A program made the position numbers and the translations under genes. Positions 8,828-18,396 of a DNA stretch of 64,000 nucleotides are shown in pieces; the stretch's first letter is position 1, and each line of letters starts with the position of its first letter. Source of the DNA: CAZJVD01 sp964549505. Its GTDB lineage: Bacteria; Bdellovibrionota; UBA1018; CAZJVD01. The stretch lies in assembly GCA_964549505.1 (NCBI GenBank), contig CAZJVD010000005.1, positions 1 through 64,000 on the forward strand, given 5' to 3'. The notes under the pieces were generated by a model. It made no database searches and was not told where the DNA came from. It saw nothing but the letters and a program-made list of their open reading frames with translations.

Positions 8828-9898
8828 TTATTGAACGCCGATCTCAACACGTCGATTGCGTGCCCATGCGCGCGCGTCGTTCTTATCAACGAGTGGGCGG
8901 CGTTCGCCGTATCCACTCGACTCGATCTTTTCACTATCAAGTCCGTTTTCAATAAGCGCCATTTTCACGGAATACGCACGCATTTCAGAGAGTTTCTGAT
9001 TCACAGGTTCCGCACCACGTTGATCGGTGTGTCCCCTGAGCGAGATCTCTTCCCATTCGCTGTCGTTTTCTTCTAGAAACTTTGCAAGCTGACTCACCGC
9101 TTGCTTTGACTCCCGATGAATCTCAGCGGATCCCGTTCCGAAACGAATCGTATTCACCATCGATTGGAGCTGTCGCTCGAAGGTCATCGGCTGCTCACTC
9201 GTCGCTGCCGAGGTCGCAATCTGATCGCGCAAAGCGAGGTCCGTGTTTTTTCGCAAATCAACAATCGGGAAACCGATCGAAATGCCCGCTAACGTCATAG
9301 TGTTCTGGCGACCCGAAACCGTCATATCGGTCAATGCTTGAGCCGACAGTCTCACCGCAAAGCTTTCAAATGGGATCTCGTAGACACCTTTCACACCGCC
9401 GTACGCCGCGGTTTCTACGGAGTCCTCATCAGATGCCTCGAGATAGTGCATAGAGACTCCAGGTCCGAAGAAGGCCGAAACGACCGGACCCAATTGCCAA
9501 CGCTCCCCCAGGCGGTAGCGTGGACTGATCTCCGCATAGCCCGATTTTGTTTTGCCTTTCACTTCCAGGCCGCTATCCAAAAATCCCACACTTCGCGTGT
9601 ACGCATAGCCGCCACCCACGTCGAGAACGCCCCATCGTGACAAGGGAACCGCCGCCAGCAATGAAATCAGGCCCTGTGGACCCTCAAAACTGTCGCGGGA
9701 ATTACCTTGAACGGCAAAGTAGCCTAGCCCAACGCCGGCAAAGAGGCCGAGCGAGTGTCGCATCTGGCGCTGAAATGCTGGGCGATCCGCGGTACTCGAC
9801 TGTGCTGTCGTGTCCGCAGCCCACACGGTGGCAGAGCTCGCCATGACCGCACCTAATACCGTAATTAATACATTGATTTTACTGATGTTTTTATTCAT
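8828..9898 (-). CDS. OmpA/OprF-type outer-membrane protein
   Basis: 356 aa. A signal peptide (ending VWA near residue 28) is followed by a beta-barrel-like domain of roughly 190 residues (GLFAGVGLGYFAVQ, GVLDVGGGYAYT and similar strands) and a C-terminal OmpA domain of about 115 residues. The OmpA domain shows RFGTGSAEI, LRGHTDQRGAEPVNQKLSEMRA and NRRVEI, which include the conserved Asp and Arg that bind meso-diaminopimelate. It should link outer membrane to peptidoglycan. A GGAGAA Shine-Dalgarno sequence lies 6 bp before the ATG. This protein is the best evidence that the organism is Gram-negative. Confidence 0.88.
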   Translation of the reverse strand: MNKNISKINVLITVLGAVMASSATVWAADTTAQSSTADRPAFQRQMRHSLGLFAGVGLGYFAVQGNSRDSFEGPQGLISLLAAVPLSRWGVLDVGGGYAYTRSVGFLDSGLEVKGKTKSGYAEISPRYRLGERWQLGPVVSAFFGPGVSMHYLEASDEDSVETAAYGGVKGVYEIPFESFAVRLSAQALTDMTVSGRQNTMTLAGISIGFPIVDLRKNTDLALRDQIATSAATSEQPMTFERQLQSMVNTIRFGTGSAEIHRESKQAVSQLAKFLEENDSEWEEISLRGHTDQRGAEPVNQKLSEMRAYSVKMALIENGLDSEKIESSGYGERRPLVDKNDARAWARNRRVEIGVQ

Positions 9899-9981
9899 TG
9901 GTTCTTCTCCATTTGAAAACTAATACTGTGCATTCGTAATGCCGGAGAAGCTATGTATCACGACGCGTTATCATTGAACAG

Positions 9982-10662
9982 CTACGGTTTTTCCCATACG
10001 GACTCGAAGCAACGCTCCCCGCGCTCCAGGTATTTTTTTTCGAACGCGGTTCGAGGCGACGGCGCATGCGGATCGTTTTGCAGGAATGCTCTACGCGAAA
10101 CCAACTCTAGACCTCGACCAGGCCAGACGGTTTCCGCTTCGACCATGTAGCCCTCGGTGTTCGTCGCAACCATCAGACGGCCTCGGCGCTTGAGGCTCCG
10201 GACCATCACATCAGCGAACGGCATATGGTGCCAGCGAAGGTTACGCTGTCGCGTCTTTAGATAAGGATTGGGATACATCAAAAAAATCGCGTCGATCGAG
10301 GCCACCGGCAGGACGGCGCTCACCCAGGTGACAGCATGGGCGTGCAGCGCAGTCCAATTTGAACAACGCGCGATAGCGTGACGTCTCTGCATGGCCGAAA
10401 ACCGATTCACGGTCTTCTCAAGAGAGATGACGATCGCATCCCGATCACCGCGAGCAAGGGTCTCCGAAAACTGTCCGTCCCCTGCTCCCAACTCTAGAAA
10501 GACGGTGCAAGTACGCGACTCAAGCACCTGCGCAACGGACACCGGTAACTGATAATGAGTGGGTTGGCGCGCACGCTGTCGCTCGAACAGAGACTTCTGC
10601 GTCTCTACCGAAAGAGCACGCGGACTAACGAACTTGAACGGGTTCAGACGCTGGAGACTCAC
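9982..10662 (-). CDS. TrmB-like SAM-dependent methyltransferase
   Basis: 226 aa. The SAM-binding motif I reads FLELGAGDGQFS and motif II ends in an acidic residue (ISLEKT). The later segment YPNPYLKTRQRNLRW corresponds to the PDPWPKKRHxKRR active-site segment of tRNA (guanine-N7)-methyltransferase TrmB, but Pro-Trp-Pro and part of the basic run are changed. It probably methylates tRNA G46 or another nucleic-acid guanine, with lower certainty than for a canonical TrmB. The GTG start lies 38 bp inside the upstream ankyrin-repeat gene, so translation may be coupled. Confidence 0.68.
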   Translation of the reverse strand: MSLQRLNPFKFVSPRALSVETQKSLFERQRARQPTHYQLPVSVAQVLESRTCTVFLELGAGDGQFSETLARGDRDAIVISLEKTVNRFSAMQRRHAIARCSNWTALHAHAVTWVSAVLPVASIDAIFLMYPNPYLKTRQRNLRWHHMPFADVMVRSLKRRGRLMVATNTEGYMVEAETVWPGRGLELVSRRAFLQNDPHAPSPRTAFEKKYLERGERCFESVWEKP

Positions 10663-11971
10663 GACCGCTGTTAGCCTCGATCAGGAGATTCTGCGAGTCA
10701 ACATCGCAGTACGGACGTTGTCCACGCGATCGCAAAGCACTGCCAGGAGAAAACACGCCGAACGATTCTATCAAAAAATCAGAAACACCAACCGCGGTTG
10801 AAAACCCGTAGCTCCCGAGAAGCTCGACAACATCTGTGTGACCTTTTGCTGATGCAATATCCATTGCGTTAAATCCAGCCCCGTTTCGACGATATTTTCC
10901 TTGCGGAGCCGTGTTGTGCTCCAAGAAGAACGTCACGATCTCTTTGTCGCCACGACCTGCAGCGATCATGATCGGATCACAAAGCGTCAGGTCTCGCTTC
11001 AGGGGATCGGCACCCGCAAGCACCAACGCCTTCACAACATCCAGACTGGCATGCGCAGCCGCCACCATCAAAAGCGTCGTGCGGTAGTCGGCGTCGGCTA
11101 TGAGGGGACGAGACGCAGAGAAGTCGTGCTCTAAGTAAAGACGCGGCACATGAGTCTCGCTGTGTTCGGCATTGAGTTCTGGGAGTTCTGTGGGTTCAGG
11201 GAGTTGTGGAAATGCCGAGAATTCCCTCGAAATCGTTCGTTTTGACTTCTCAAAACTCCGTCGCACCCACTCGCTCGTCAAAACATACGGGCTACCACGG
11301 TAGTCACGCACCCACGTTCCATCGACCAGCGCCGCACCCGCATCACCTGCACTCACGGCGGCGTTCACGGCCCCCTGGATCTCAGTGAGACCGTCCTCGA
11401 GCACCCATCGTAACCAGTTACGATCGACAGCATCATAGTGAGTCACTGTTTTCGAAAGCCGTAACAACGATTCGATCTCACTCAGGGTCTCGCCGGCTTC
11501 GCAATCAACCTGAGCGGCGCTCACCTCGTTCGCATCACTGCCTTCCAAAGGTTGCGCTTCGTACGAGCAATCGCGACCGGCATTCTCGAACGTCAACTGA
11601 ACAGGAAGACGTTCGGCCGATGGCGTGGAATAACCGATGGGCCGAACACGCAGCCCCAGATCAGGTGTGTTTTCCCACCACGAGAACGAAAGACTTTCCG
11701 AGGCAAAATCGACCTTACCCTGTGGACCCGTACGACCCACTTTGGTTTTGACGTCTTTCACCACAGTCTCGAGCTTGACGACCCGGTACTGCCACCAGTA
11801 GTCGGGCACAGGTTGTCCATCTTTTGACAAAAGCGAGAACTGTACAGGTCGAAAGACAAGCGTCTCAGCCCGCGCACCGCGAGCAACCATGCTTAAAATA
11901 AGCACACCGGCGGCAACCCAGACCGCGATCGCGCCATAGAGAGCTGTCGAGCTCTTCGGGGAACGAGACAC
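10625..11971 (-). CDS. exported ankyrin-repeat protein
   Basis: 448 aa from the GTG at 11971, chosen because an AGGAGA Shine-Dalgarno sequence sits 7-8 bp upstream and the resulting N terminus is a signal peptide or membrane anchor (ALYGAIAVWVAAGVLILSMVARGARA). An upstream ATG at 12058 adds 29 residues without these features. Residues roughly 25-280 have no recognised domain and contain a Cys pair (DCSYEAQ, VDCEAGE). The C-terminal third has ankyrin-type repeats: TTLLMVAAAHASLDVVKALVLAGADPL, LCDPIMIAAGRGDKEIVTFFLEHN, and FNAMDIASAKGHTDVVELLGSYG. It probably acts as a periplasmic protein-interaction scaffold. Confidence 0.75.
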   Translation of the reverse strand: MSRSPKSSTALYGAIAVWVAAGVLILSMVARGARAETLVFRPVQFSLLSKDGQPVPDYWWQYRVVKLETVVKDVKTKVGRTGPQGKVDFASESLSFSWWENTPDLGLRVRPIGYSTPSAERLPVQLTFENAGRDCSYEAQPLEGSDANEVSAAQVDCEAGETLSEIESLLRLSKTVTHYDAVDRNWLRWVLEDGLTEIQGAVNAAVSAGDAGAALVDGTWVRDYRGSPYVLTSEWVRRSFEKSKRTISREFSAFPQLPEPTELPELNAEHSETHVPRLYLEHDFSASRPLIADADYRTTLLMVAAAHASLDVVKALVLAGADPLKRDLTLCDPIMIAAGRGDKEIVTFFLEHNTAPQGKYRRNGAGFNAMDIASAKGHTDVVELLGSYGFSTAVGVSDFLIESFGVFSPGSALRSRGQRPYCDVDSQNLLIEANSGRESPASEPVQVR

Positions 11972-12131
11972 TTTGTTTTCTCCTCTCAATCTACCAATAC
12001 ACAAACCATGTGTACTTACTCTCATCAAGGTTCTCCCGGAGTGGGGTGAGCATGTCAAGACGTGGTGCCGCCTGATTAATCAATAGCTAAAGTGTATTGG
12101 TTCCAGAGAGTTAGACCGAACGAAACTAACG

Positions 12132-12665
12132 CTATGCGTTTTCATCGACTCCGATGTTCTCGGTCTCAGCCTTTTTCTTGCCCTTTTTTTTCGACTTACC
12201 CTTCGACTTATCGTGATCCTTGCCGTTCTTCTTTGCATTTTTCTCGGCATGCTTCTCGAGACGATTCTTCTTCTCGGCCTTCTTTTTATCGACCTTCTTC
12301 TTATGAGCTTTCTTGTCTGTTTTATGTTCGGCCTTTTTGCTCTTCTTGTCTTTTTTCTTCTCAGCCTTTCTCTCGGCTTTCTTTTCTTTCTTCTTCTTTT
12401 TCTTCGGATGCTCGGCGGCGGCTGGCGGTGCAGCTTCAGGATTGACACCGACTCCCTCAGACGGCGGCGGCACGGCAGCCGGAGGTGCTTCTGGAGAGCC
12501 CGCACCTTCAGGGTTCACAGGAGGAGGCGAACTGTCGCCCATCTCTTCAAGCGTCGCTTCGTCGAGTACATCCGGGGCGTCTTCAGCAAGAACGCGCGTG
12601 TTCGACACTACGCACCACATACCGATCACCAACCAGGTTACCGCACGAAGTTTCTGTGAGCTCAT
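12132..12665 (-). CDS. secreted lysine-rich low-complexity protein
   Basis: 177 aa. There is a signal peptide (about 27 residues, ending VLA), then a Pro/Glu-rich linker (residues about 40-85), then an 80-residue stretch that is more than half Lys, with Glu, Ala and His. The last ten residues are acidic. The composition resembles histone-H1-like tails, but the signal peptide argues for export. A strongly basic periplasmic or surface protein could bind peptidoglycan, LPS phosphates or extracellular DNA; this is inference. The opposite strand is also open because Lys codons read as Phe/Leu codons; signal peptide and spacing favour the minus strand. Confidence 0.7.
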   Translation of the reverse strand: MSSQKLRAVTWLVIGMWCVVSNTRVLAEDAPDVLDEATLEEMGDSSPPPVNPEGAGSPEAPPAAVPPPSEGVGVNPEAAPPAAAEHPKKKKKKEKKAERKAEKKKDKKSKKAEHKTDKKAHKKKVDKKKAEKKNRLEKHAEKNAKKNGKDHDKSKGKSKKKGKKKAETENIGVDENA

Positions 12666-12718
12666 TGTTGAACCTTTCTCGTTTTGAGATCAGTATAATC
12701 CAGTTTGGAACAAAGTGA

Positions 12719-14536
12719 ATGAAGGAATCATCAACTCCGGTTACTCCCAGCGCATGGCATACCTTTCGAACGCTCCTTAAGTACATCTGGCCGAAAAACC
12801 ATCCGGATCTTCGGGCACGCGTTGTTTTCGCATTCGGTTGCTTAACGCTCTCAAAGGGATTCAATGTTCTCGTGCCGTACTTTCTAAAGAGAGCCGTCGA
12901 CTCTCTTTCGATCGCCGTCACTCCGGTTGTTTTACCGATAGCGCTGATTCTCAGCTATGGTGCGGCCCGGATTCTACAGCAGGCCTTCGGAGAGCTGCGC
13001 GACTTCCTCTTTTCAAAGGTTTCTCAGAAGGCTCAAACAGCGATTGCGGTGGAAACTTTTGTCCATCTCCACCAACTCTCCCTACGATTTCACTTAGACC
13101 GTCAGACGGGTGGGCTTTCGCGGATTATTGAACGCGGAACATCGGCCGTTAGTTACTTTCTCACCTTCATGACGTTCAACATCGTCCCCACACTCTTTGA
13201 AATCCTGATTGTGACAGTCGTTCTCAATTTCACTTTCGACAGTCGCTTTGCTGGCCTCACGTTTGTCACCATCATGATTTACATCCTTTACACGGTTCGC
13301 GTGACCGATTGGCGCGTGCAGTACCGTCGGCAGATGAACGAGGCCGATACGGACGCGAATACCAAAGCGGTCGACAGCTTACTCAACTACGAAACCGTTA
13401 AGTACTTTGGAAACGAGAAACACGAAGAACAGCGTTTTCTTGCTCATCGAATGAAATTTGAAACTTCGGCCATCAAGAGCCAGGCAACGCTATCGGTCCT
13501 GAACGTAGGGCAGGGTTTTATCATCGCACTCGGACTCATCGGCATCATGGTGCTCGCGGGTCGAGGCGTGGTTGCTCACACGATGACACTTGGTGATTTC
13601 GTGATGGTGAACACGTACCTGATACAGCTTTACATGCCGCTGAACTTCTTAGGTTTTGCGTACCGGGAGATCCGACAGGGTTTAATCGACATGGAGAAGA
13701 TGTTCGAGATTCTGCGCGTGAACCGCGAAATCGCGGACAACCCCGATGCTCGAGCGCTTCTTGTCGACAATGGGTCAATCGCTTTCAGGGACGTAGTTTT
13801 CTCATATCGTCCGGAACGAAAGGTACTTTCGAGCGTAAACTTTTTGATCCCGCCAGGACAAACGGTGGCGATCGTCGGTCCCAGCGGCTCGGGCAAGTCG
13901 ACGATAGCGCGCCTTCTCTATCGCTTTTACGACGTTCAGTCGGGAACAATTCTCATCGACGGACAGGACACACGCACCGTAACGCAGTCTTCGTTACGAA
14001 ATGCGATCGGTATTGTTCCGCAAGACACGGTTCTCTTTAACGATACCATTGAGTACAACATCCGGTACGGTCGACCCAGTGCGAGTGAGGACGAAATCCA
14101 TGCGGCCGCTCGTCTTGCTCAGATTCATGACTTCGTCATGACGTTACCCGAGCAGTACAAGACGCGAGTCGGTGAACGAGGACTGAAACTCTCCGGCGGT
14201 GAAAAGCAACGGGTTGCTATCGCACGCACGATATTGAAAGACCCAAAGATTTTGATCTTCGACGAAGCCACCTCAGCTCTCGATTCAAAAACAGAACGTG
14301 AGATCTTGTCGGCGTTCATCGAGGTGTCAAAGGATCGATCCACGCTTATGATTGCTCACCGTCTCTCTACCATCGTTCATGCGGATGAGATTCTGGTTCT
14401 AAAGGAAGGTCAGATCGTTGAACGTGGAAACCATGCGAGCTTGTTAAAGCTCCGCGGTGAGTATTTTCAGATGTGGCAACGACAGCAAGAACAGGCGCAG
14501 TACCAAGAAAAACTCGAGCAACTCGTCGAGAGTTAG
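12719..14536 (+). CDS. Atm1/HMT1-type ABC exporter (fused permease-ATPase)
   Basis: 605 aa. About six membrane segments (residues ~30-330) precede one nucleotide-binding domain: Walker A GPSGSGKST at about 387, signature LSGGEKQR at 491-498, Walker B ILIFDEATSALD with D515 and E516, and the H-loop MIAHRLST. The membrane domain holds SLLNYETVKYFGNEKHEEQRF, a hallmark of the Atm1/ABCB7/HMT1 group, which exports glutathione-linked sulfur or heavy-metal conjugates. The protein should homodimerise in the inner membrane. The gene is divergent from the Lys-rich protein gene, with 53 bp between starts. Confidence 0.9.
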   Translation: MKESSTPVTPSAWHTFRTLLKYIWPKNHPDLRARVVFAFGCLTLSKGFNVLVPYFLKRAVDSLSIAVTPVVLPIALILSYGAARILQQAFGELRDFLFSKVSQKAQTAIAVETFVHLHQLSLRFHLDRQTGGLSRIIERGTSAVSYFLTFMTFNIVPTLFEILIVTVVLNFTFDSRFAGLTFVTIMIYILYTVRVTDWRVQYRRQMNEADTDANTKAVDSLLNYETVKYFGNEKHEEQRFLAHRMKFETSAIKSQATLSVLNVGQGFIIALGLIGIMVLAGRGVVAHTMTLGDFVMVNTYLIQLYMPLNFLGFAYREIRQGLIDMEKMFEILRVNREIADNPDARALLVDNGSIAFRDVVFSYRPERKVLSSVNFLIPPGQTVAIVGPSGSGKSTIARLLYRFYDVQSGTILIDGQDTRTVTQSSLRNAIGIVPQDTVLFNDTIEYNIRYGRPSASEDEIHAAARLAQIHDFVMTLPEQYKTRVGERGLKLSGGEKQRVAIARTILKDPKILIFDEATSALDSKTEREILSAFIEVSKDRSTLMIAHRLSTIVHADEILVLKEGQIVERGNHASLLKLRGEYFQMWQRQQEQAQYQEKLEQLVES

Positions 14537-14544
14537 ACCGTCTG

Positions 14545-17500
14545 CTACCCCCCACCGGGAGGAGGAGGCGGCGGTTTCCACTTTTGAAAGTCCGTGTAAT
14601 TGGTCGTAAGCATTCGATCGCACGCACTGGTAAACGTCTCAACACCAGGAATGAACCCAAGACCGTCCTTGGTCGCATGCAACATGCGCGACGCGAGTTC
14701 CGTCGGCGTATAGCCAAACAGTAACAGCCGTGAAAACGAACGCGAACCAAGTTCTGGCGTCGTCATCTGCGACAAGTTCTGCAGAAACGACCCCAACATA
14801 TTTTCGTACATCTTATAATAAAGATTGAACCGGATACGTGCGCCACCAGCTTTCTTGTTGAGGTGTTCTTGGACCAGTGGATGGCTTCGAAACCGTGTCG
14901 GAACGTTTCGTAAGAACCAACCGGTTGAGAGTTCAAACCCCTGTTCGAGCATGAATGCAAACCCCGATGTGGGCAGAACATACGCCAACAGATATCCCGT
15001 AAAATACGAGTCGAGATCAAATCGATTAAGCGTGAGGAAGTTCTCAGCCAAAATCATCACAAGGGCTGCGGGCATATTGGCCCAGATGATCTTGATAAAG
15101 TGTCTTTGGTTCTGCCAGAGCTTGTTCTCCGGATTATGAAATGTTCGCTTGTACCAGTACTTAGCAAAACTCAGTTTGGCGTCGTCACCTTCTGGAACAC
15201 TGTCGAACTGTCCCTCATGAAGCTCGTCTTGTTGCAACTTCATCCACGCGTCGGCAAGAACCCCGGTGATCACGCCATAGATAAAACCATTCGTGAACAC
15301 AAAGCGCGACAAGTGGAACCACGAATTTGGACCGAACATTTCGTCTTGAATAGGCTGCAGAAGCCCCTCTGTAATTCCGGCCGTGAGCATGAACGTGAAC
15401 ATCAGCTCCATCGGCTTGTCGACGAGGTTGGACGCAATCGTGGCTCTCACGGCGCGCGCAACAGCTGCGGGATTGCGAAGCTGGCGCGCCACGGAGGCGA
15501 TACGGCTCATCTGAGGATTCCGCAAGGGATCAAGCCCCTGTAAGGCGCGATACTTGAGGCGCTGCTTGAGATGCTCGGTAGCAAACGTTTCTCGGCTCGT
15601 CTCACGCGCGCTACGAAGAAGCTCCTCGGTAGCTACGTCTTCTAAAAGAGCGGCGGCTTCGGAACGCGAAAGCTCCGGAACCACGCCCGCTTCGACAAAG
15701 AGTTCCTTGAGACCTTTTAGGTCCTCGTCCTCCACAACAGTGACTGCGTATCCTGTTTCAGCAAGACTCCCAAGATTCCGGCGGAACCACTCGTCAAACG
15801 CAGCCTTATACAGACGCTCGAAGGTGACACGGAACTGCTTACGCGTTTCCACGGACAATCCTTCGAGTGCGGCTGGCGTCAGCTGAAATCCCTTTTTTGC
15901 ACGCAGGAGTTCCTGCAACACTTCGTGGTCGTTGATGTCATGCATGACCTCACGAAGTGCGCGCTCAATACAAGCTTCAATGATCAGCTGTTCAGCACCG
16001 AGGACCTTGTTTTCCCATTCCTCGTATTTTGCGAGCGTCGTCTGAACCTCTTGACTCGTTTTTCCGAACACGTGCGCCCACGCCGAACCGAGGCCAAGGC
16101 GAACCTTTTCGGACCAGGTCCGTAGCCCTCCGTTGATCTCAGTCGGTAACGTCGCCCGAGGGTGTCCTGCTTCCGCACGTTTGATCACGGTTTCCAGAAA
16201 ATCCGGATACGTCAGGATCATCGGCCAGGAGGCCCAACCCCGAGGCGTCGCAATGACCGATCGAAACGCAAACAGCCTCTGCCAGAACTGGACGTAACCA
16301 CGCACGGAGTTGGTAAAGGACGAGTAGCCGACCAAAAAGTGAATCAGCGCTTGATGAAACCGAGTCATCTTTTCTCCCGGTTTGCTTCGAAACTTGCTGA
16401 AAATCTTCCAGGAGCGGATGCTTTCCGTCATCCGGCTCAAAGCCCCTTTGCGCTCGTGCAACCGAAGATCATCCACGATGGCGCGCGCCTGTTCGTCTTC
16501 GGCGGCACTGTATGGATTTTCGACCGACTCATCCGAATCACCACGTTGTCGACCCAGAAGTTCGTAAAGTTTCTGCTTCTCTCGGTTCTGACGTTCCACA
16601 AAACGTCCGACCCAACGCCCCAGGAATCCTTTTTCTTCATCGCCTTCGACCCGAACACGCGGCAATTCCTTTGCAAGCTTGACCGCATTGACCACCAGGT
16701 GCGGTACACCCAGCGCTACAAAAATCGTCGAGGCGATTGCCTGAAACCCAATTGCAAACTTCGGCCAACGTTCGGGACTCAGATACGCTTCGTAGAATGT
16801 GACTGGATTCACACCAGCAAACGTTCCTTCGGCCGCATGACCAGCAAGCCTCGAGACGGGCCAATGAAAGAGCGATCCGAACAGTGTTTCGGTTGCTACC
16901 CGGGTCGACTCTAAAATTCCGCCAAAGAACTCTGCGTACAATCTCCCACTAGCTTCTGCGCCGGCGGGATCCAAGGCGTGCCAAGCCCACAACGTCCCTC
17001 CGAAGAGAGCCACCGCGCGAATACCGCGTTTCGAAAAGGCCGCTTTCAGAGCCGGCTTCACGACCTGCTCGCTCGTGATCGAAGCACACTCCCCCATCGC
17101 CGACAGCAGGGATCGCACTCCCTTGATCGACGGCGTTGCAAGACGCGCGATGACCCAACCGGTTCGCGCAAGTAATTTGCGTTGAATACGAGTATTTCCA
17201 GAAACACGTTTGAACAGTTCCGCTGACTTCGTCTGCTCGTTGTATCGGTCCAAGAACACTTTGACGTCGGGTCGCGTCTCACCGAGCGAGATCTCAGACT
17301 GCTCACCCGCTACCCTGAGTCGTTTGGCCGCTTTTGGAAGTTTTTCGAGATGGCCGAGATCTTTACGATAACGAATCTGCGCATTGAGTTGATCCCGCAT
17401 ATCGAGAACAGCATCAGCATTGCCCATGACCGAGGCCATCTGTTCGCGCATATCGGCGCCTTGAAGATCTACTGCAGTGTCAAAGTACTCGGAAAACTGA

Positions 17501-18267
17501 TCCACTAAGGGACCGGCACTCTCGTACAAAGCCGGGTCGGCGAGTGACGCCGCCATATTGAAGCCCGTTTGCTGGACCTCGCTGAACGTGTGTAACACTC
17601 TTCCAGGTACGGGAACCGCGCCCGCCTGGATTCCGTCCGCCATAGGCGCAATGGACGACTGCGCTGAACCGGTCTTGACGGGTACACGAAAAACCGGAAC
17701 TGGATCGCGTCCAAGCAAAGCTTCGTACGCCTCGAGATCGACGATCTGATAGTTCTGAACACCGGTTTCCTCGTGATACGTGCCGGGCTCCAAAACAACA
17801 ATCGTATCGTTCACCCGACGCGCATCAAGAATAGGAAACTCAAAGCGATGAAACGCTTTTCCATCGGCCCAAAGCTCAAGATAGGTGTTCGGGTCCTCAA
17901 CCGAATCATCCGCACCGCCGGAATCAAGCTTCTTCTTCACCAAACGGATTTCAACGTTCGACTTCTTAATTCGAATGCCATCCATACCGTCGCGCGGTTT
18001 TTCGAGCACCGTTTGCGGTATCAGACGATACTGATCGAGCGGATGAAAATGGATCTTTCCCAAGAAGGCTTGCTCGAGACCCTGGACCGCTTTTAGAAAA
18101 TCTGCAGCTTGCGCCTCGTTCGCCGGACTCAGGAGTTCATCATCGAAAATCGGCGCAACGTCGTCGGTGCTCGTTCCCGAAAACGTTTCGAAGGGTGTGT
18201 TTTCGGCGCGCACATATGTACCGAAAAGACTCTCCAGCCCGAATACCAATACGAGTGACCATGTCAC
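14545..18267 (-). CDS. very large exported/membrane protein of unknown function
   Basis: 1,240 aa. The N terminus (MTWSLVLVFGLESLFGTYVRA) works as a signal peptide, although it lacks a basic residue before the core. Residues ~25-390 are soluble. Hydrophobic segments occur near GIRAVALFGGTLWAW, FAIGFQAIASTIFVALGVPHLVV, LMFTFMLTAGITEGLL, FVFTNGFIYGVITGVLA, ANMPAALVMILAENFLTL and YFTGYLLAYVLPTSGFAFML, with a charged helical domain of about 350 residues between the first two and the rest. The C terminus ends in six Pro and three Gly. I recognise no family. A TAG lies in frame just upstream of the ATG, fixing the start. It converges with the ABC exporter at an 8-bp gap. Confidence 0.8.
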   Translation of the reverse strand: MTWSLVLVFGLESLFGTYVRAENTPFETFSGTSTDDVAPIFDDELLSPANEAQAADFLKAVQGLEQAFLGKIHFHPLDQYRLIPQTVLEKPRDGMDGIRIKKSNVEIRLVKKKLDSGGADDSVEDPNTYLELWADGKAFHRFEFPILDARRVNDTIVVLEPGTYHEETGVQNYQIVDLEAYEALLGRDPVPVFRVPVKTGSAQSSIAPMADGIQAGAVPVPGRVLHTFSEVQQTGFNMAASLADPALYESAGPLVDQFSEYFDTAVDLQGADMREQMASVMGNADAVLDMRDQLNAQIRYRKDLGHLEKLPKAAKRLRVAGEQSEISLGETRPDVKVFLDRYNEQTKSAELFKRVSGNTRIQRKLLARTGWVIARLATPSIKGVRSLLSAMGECASITSEQVVKPALKAAFSKRGIRAVALFGGTLWAWHALDPAGAEASGRLYAEFFGGILESTRVATETLFGSLFHWPVSRLAGHAAEGTFAGVNPVTFYEAYLSPERWPKFAIGFQAIASTIFVALGVPHLVVNAVKLAKELPRVRVEGDEEKGFLGRWVGRFVERQNREKQKLYELLGRQRGDSDESVENPYSAAEDEQARAIVDDLRLHERKGALSRMTESIRSWKIFSKFRSKPGEKMTRFHQALIHFLVGYSSFTNSVRGYVQFWQRLFAFRSVIATPRGWASWPMILTYPDFLETVIKRAEAGHPRATLPTEINGGLRTWSEKVRLGLGSAWAHVFGKTSQEVQTTLAKYEEWENKVLGAEQLIIEACIERALREVMHDINDHEVLQELLRAKKGFQLTPAALEGLSVETRKQFRVTFERLYKAAFDEWFRRNLGSLAETGYAVTVVEDEDLKGLKELFVEAGVVPELSRSEAAALLEDVATEELLRSARETSRETFATEHLKQRLKYRALQGLDPLRNPQMSRIASVARQLRNPAAVARAVRATIASNLVDKPMELMFTFMLTAGITEGLLQPIQDEMFGPNSWFHLSRFVFTNGFIYGVITGVLADAWMKLQQDELHEGQFDSVPEGDDAKLSFAKYWYKRTFHNPENKLWQNQRHFIKIIWANMPAALVMILAENFLTLNRFDLDSYFTGYLLAYVLPTSGFAFMLEQGFELSTGWFLRNVPTRFRSHPLVQEHLNKKAGGARIRFNLYYKMYENMLGSFLQNLSQMTTPELGSRSFSRLLLFGYTPTELASRMLHATKDGLGFIPGVETFTSACDRMLTTNYTDFQKWKPPPPPPGGG

Positions 18268-18396
18268 ACCCAGGTTTCTGTATGTCAGAAGATCCCCACC
18301 CCTAATGCTTCATTCTGTTGCGAGGCGATGAAGCCCGTGCAGACTACAACCGTAAAAACATGGAAACAAGTGAGGCATATAATTTTTCAGAGCTTG

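Noticed and set aside
12213..12659. Long plus-strand open frame of Phe/Leu-rich sequence
   Set aside because: It is the antisense of the Lys codons of the secreted Lys-rich protein; the minus strand has the signal peptide.
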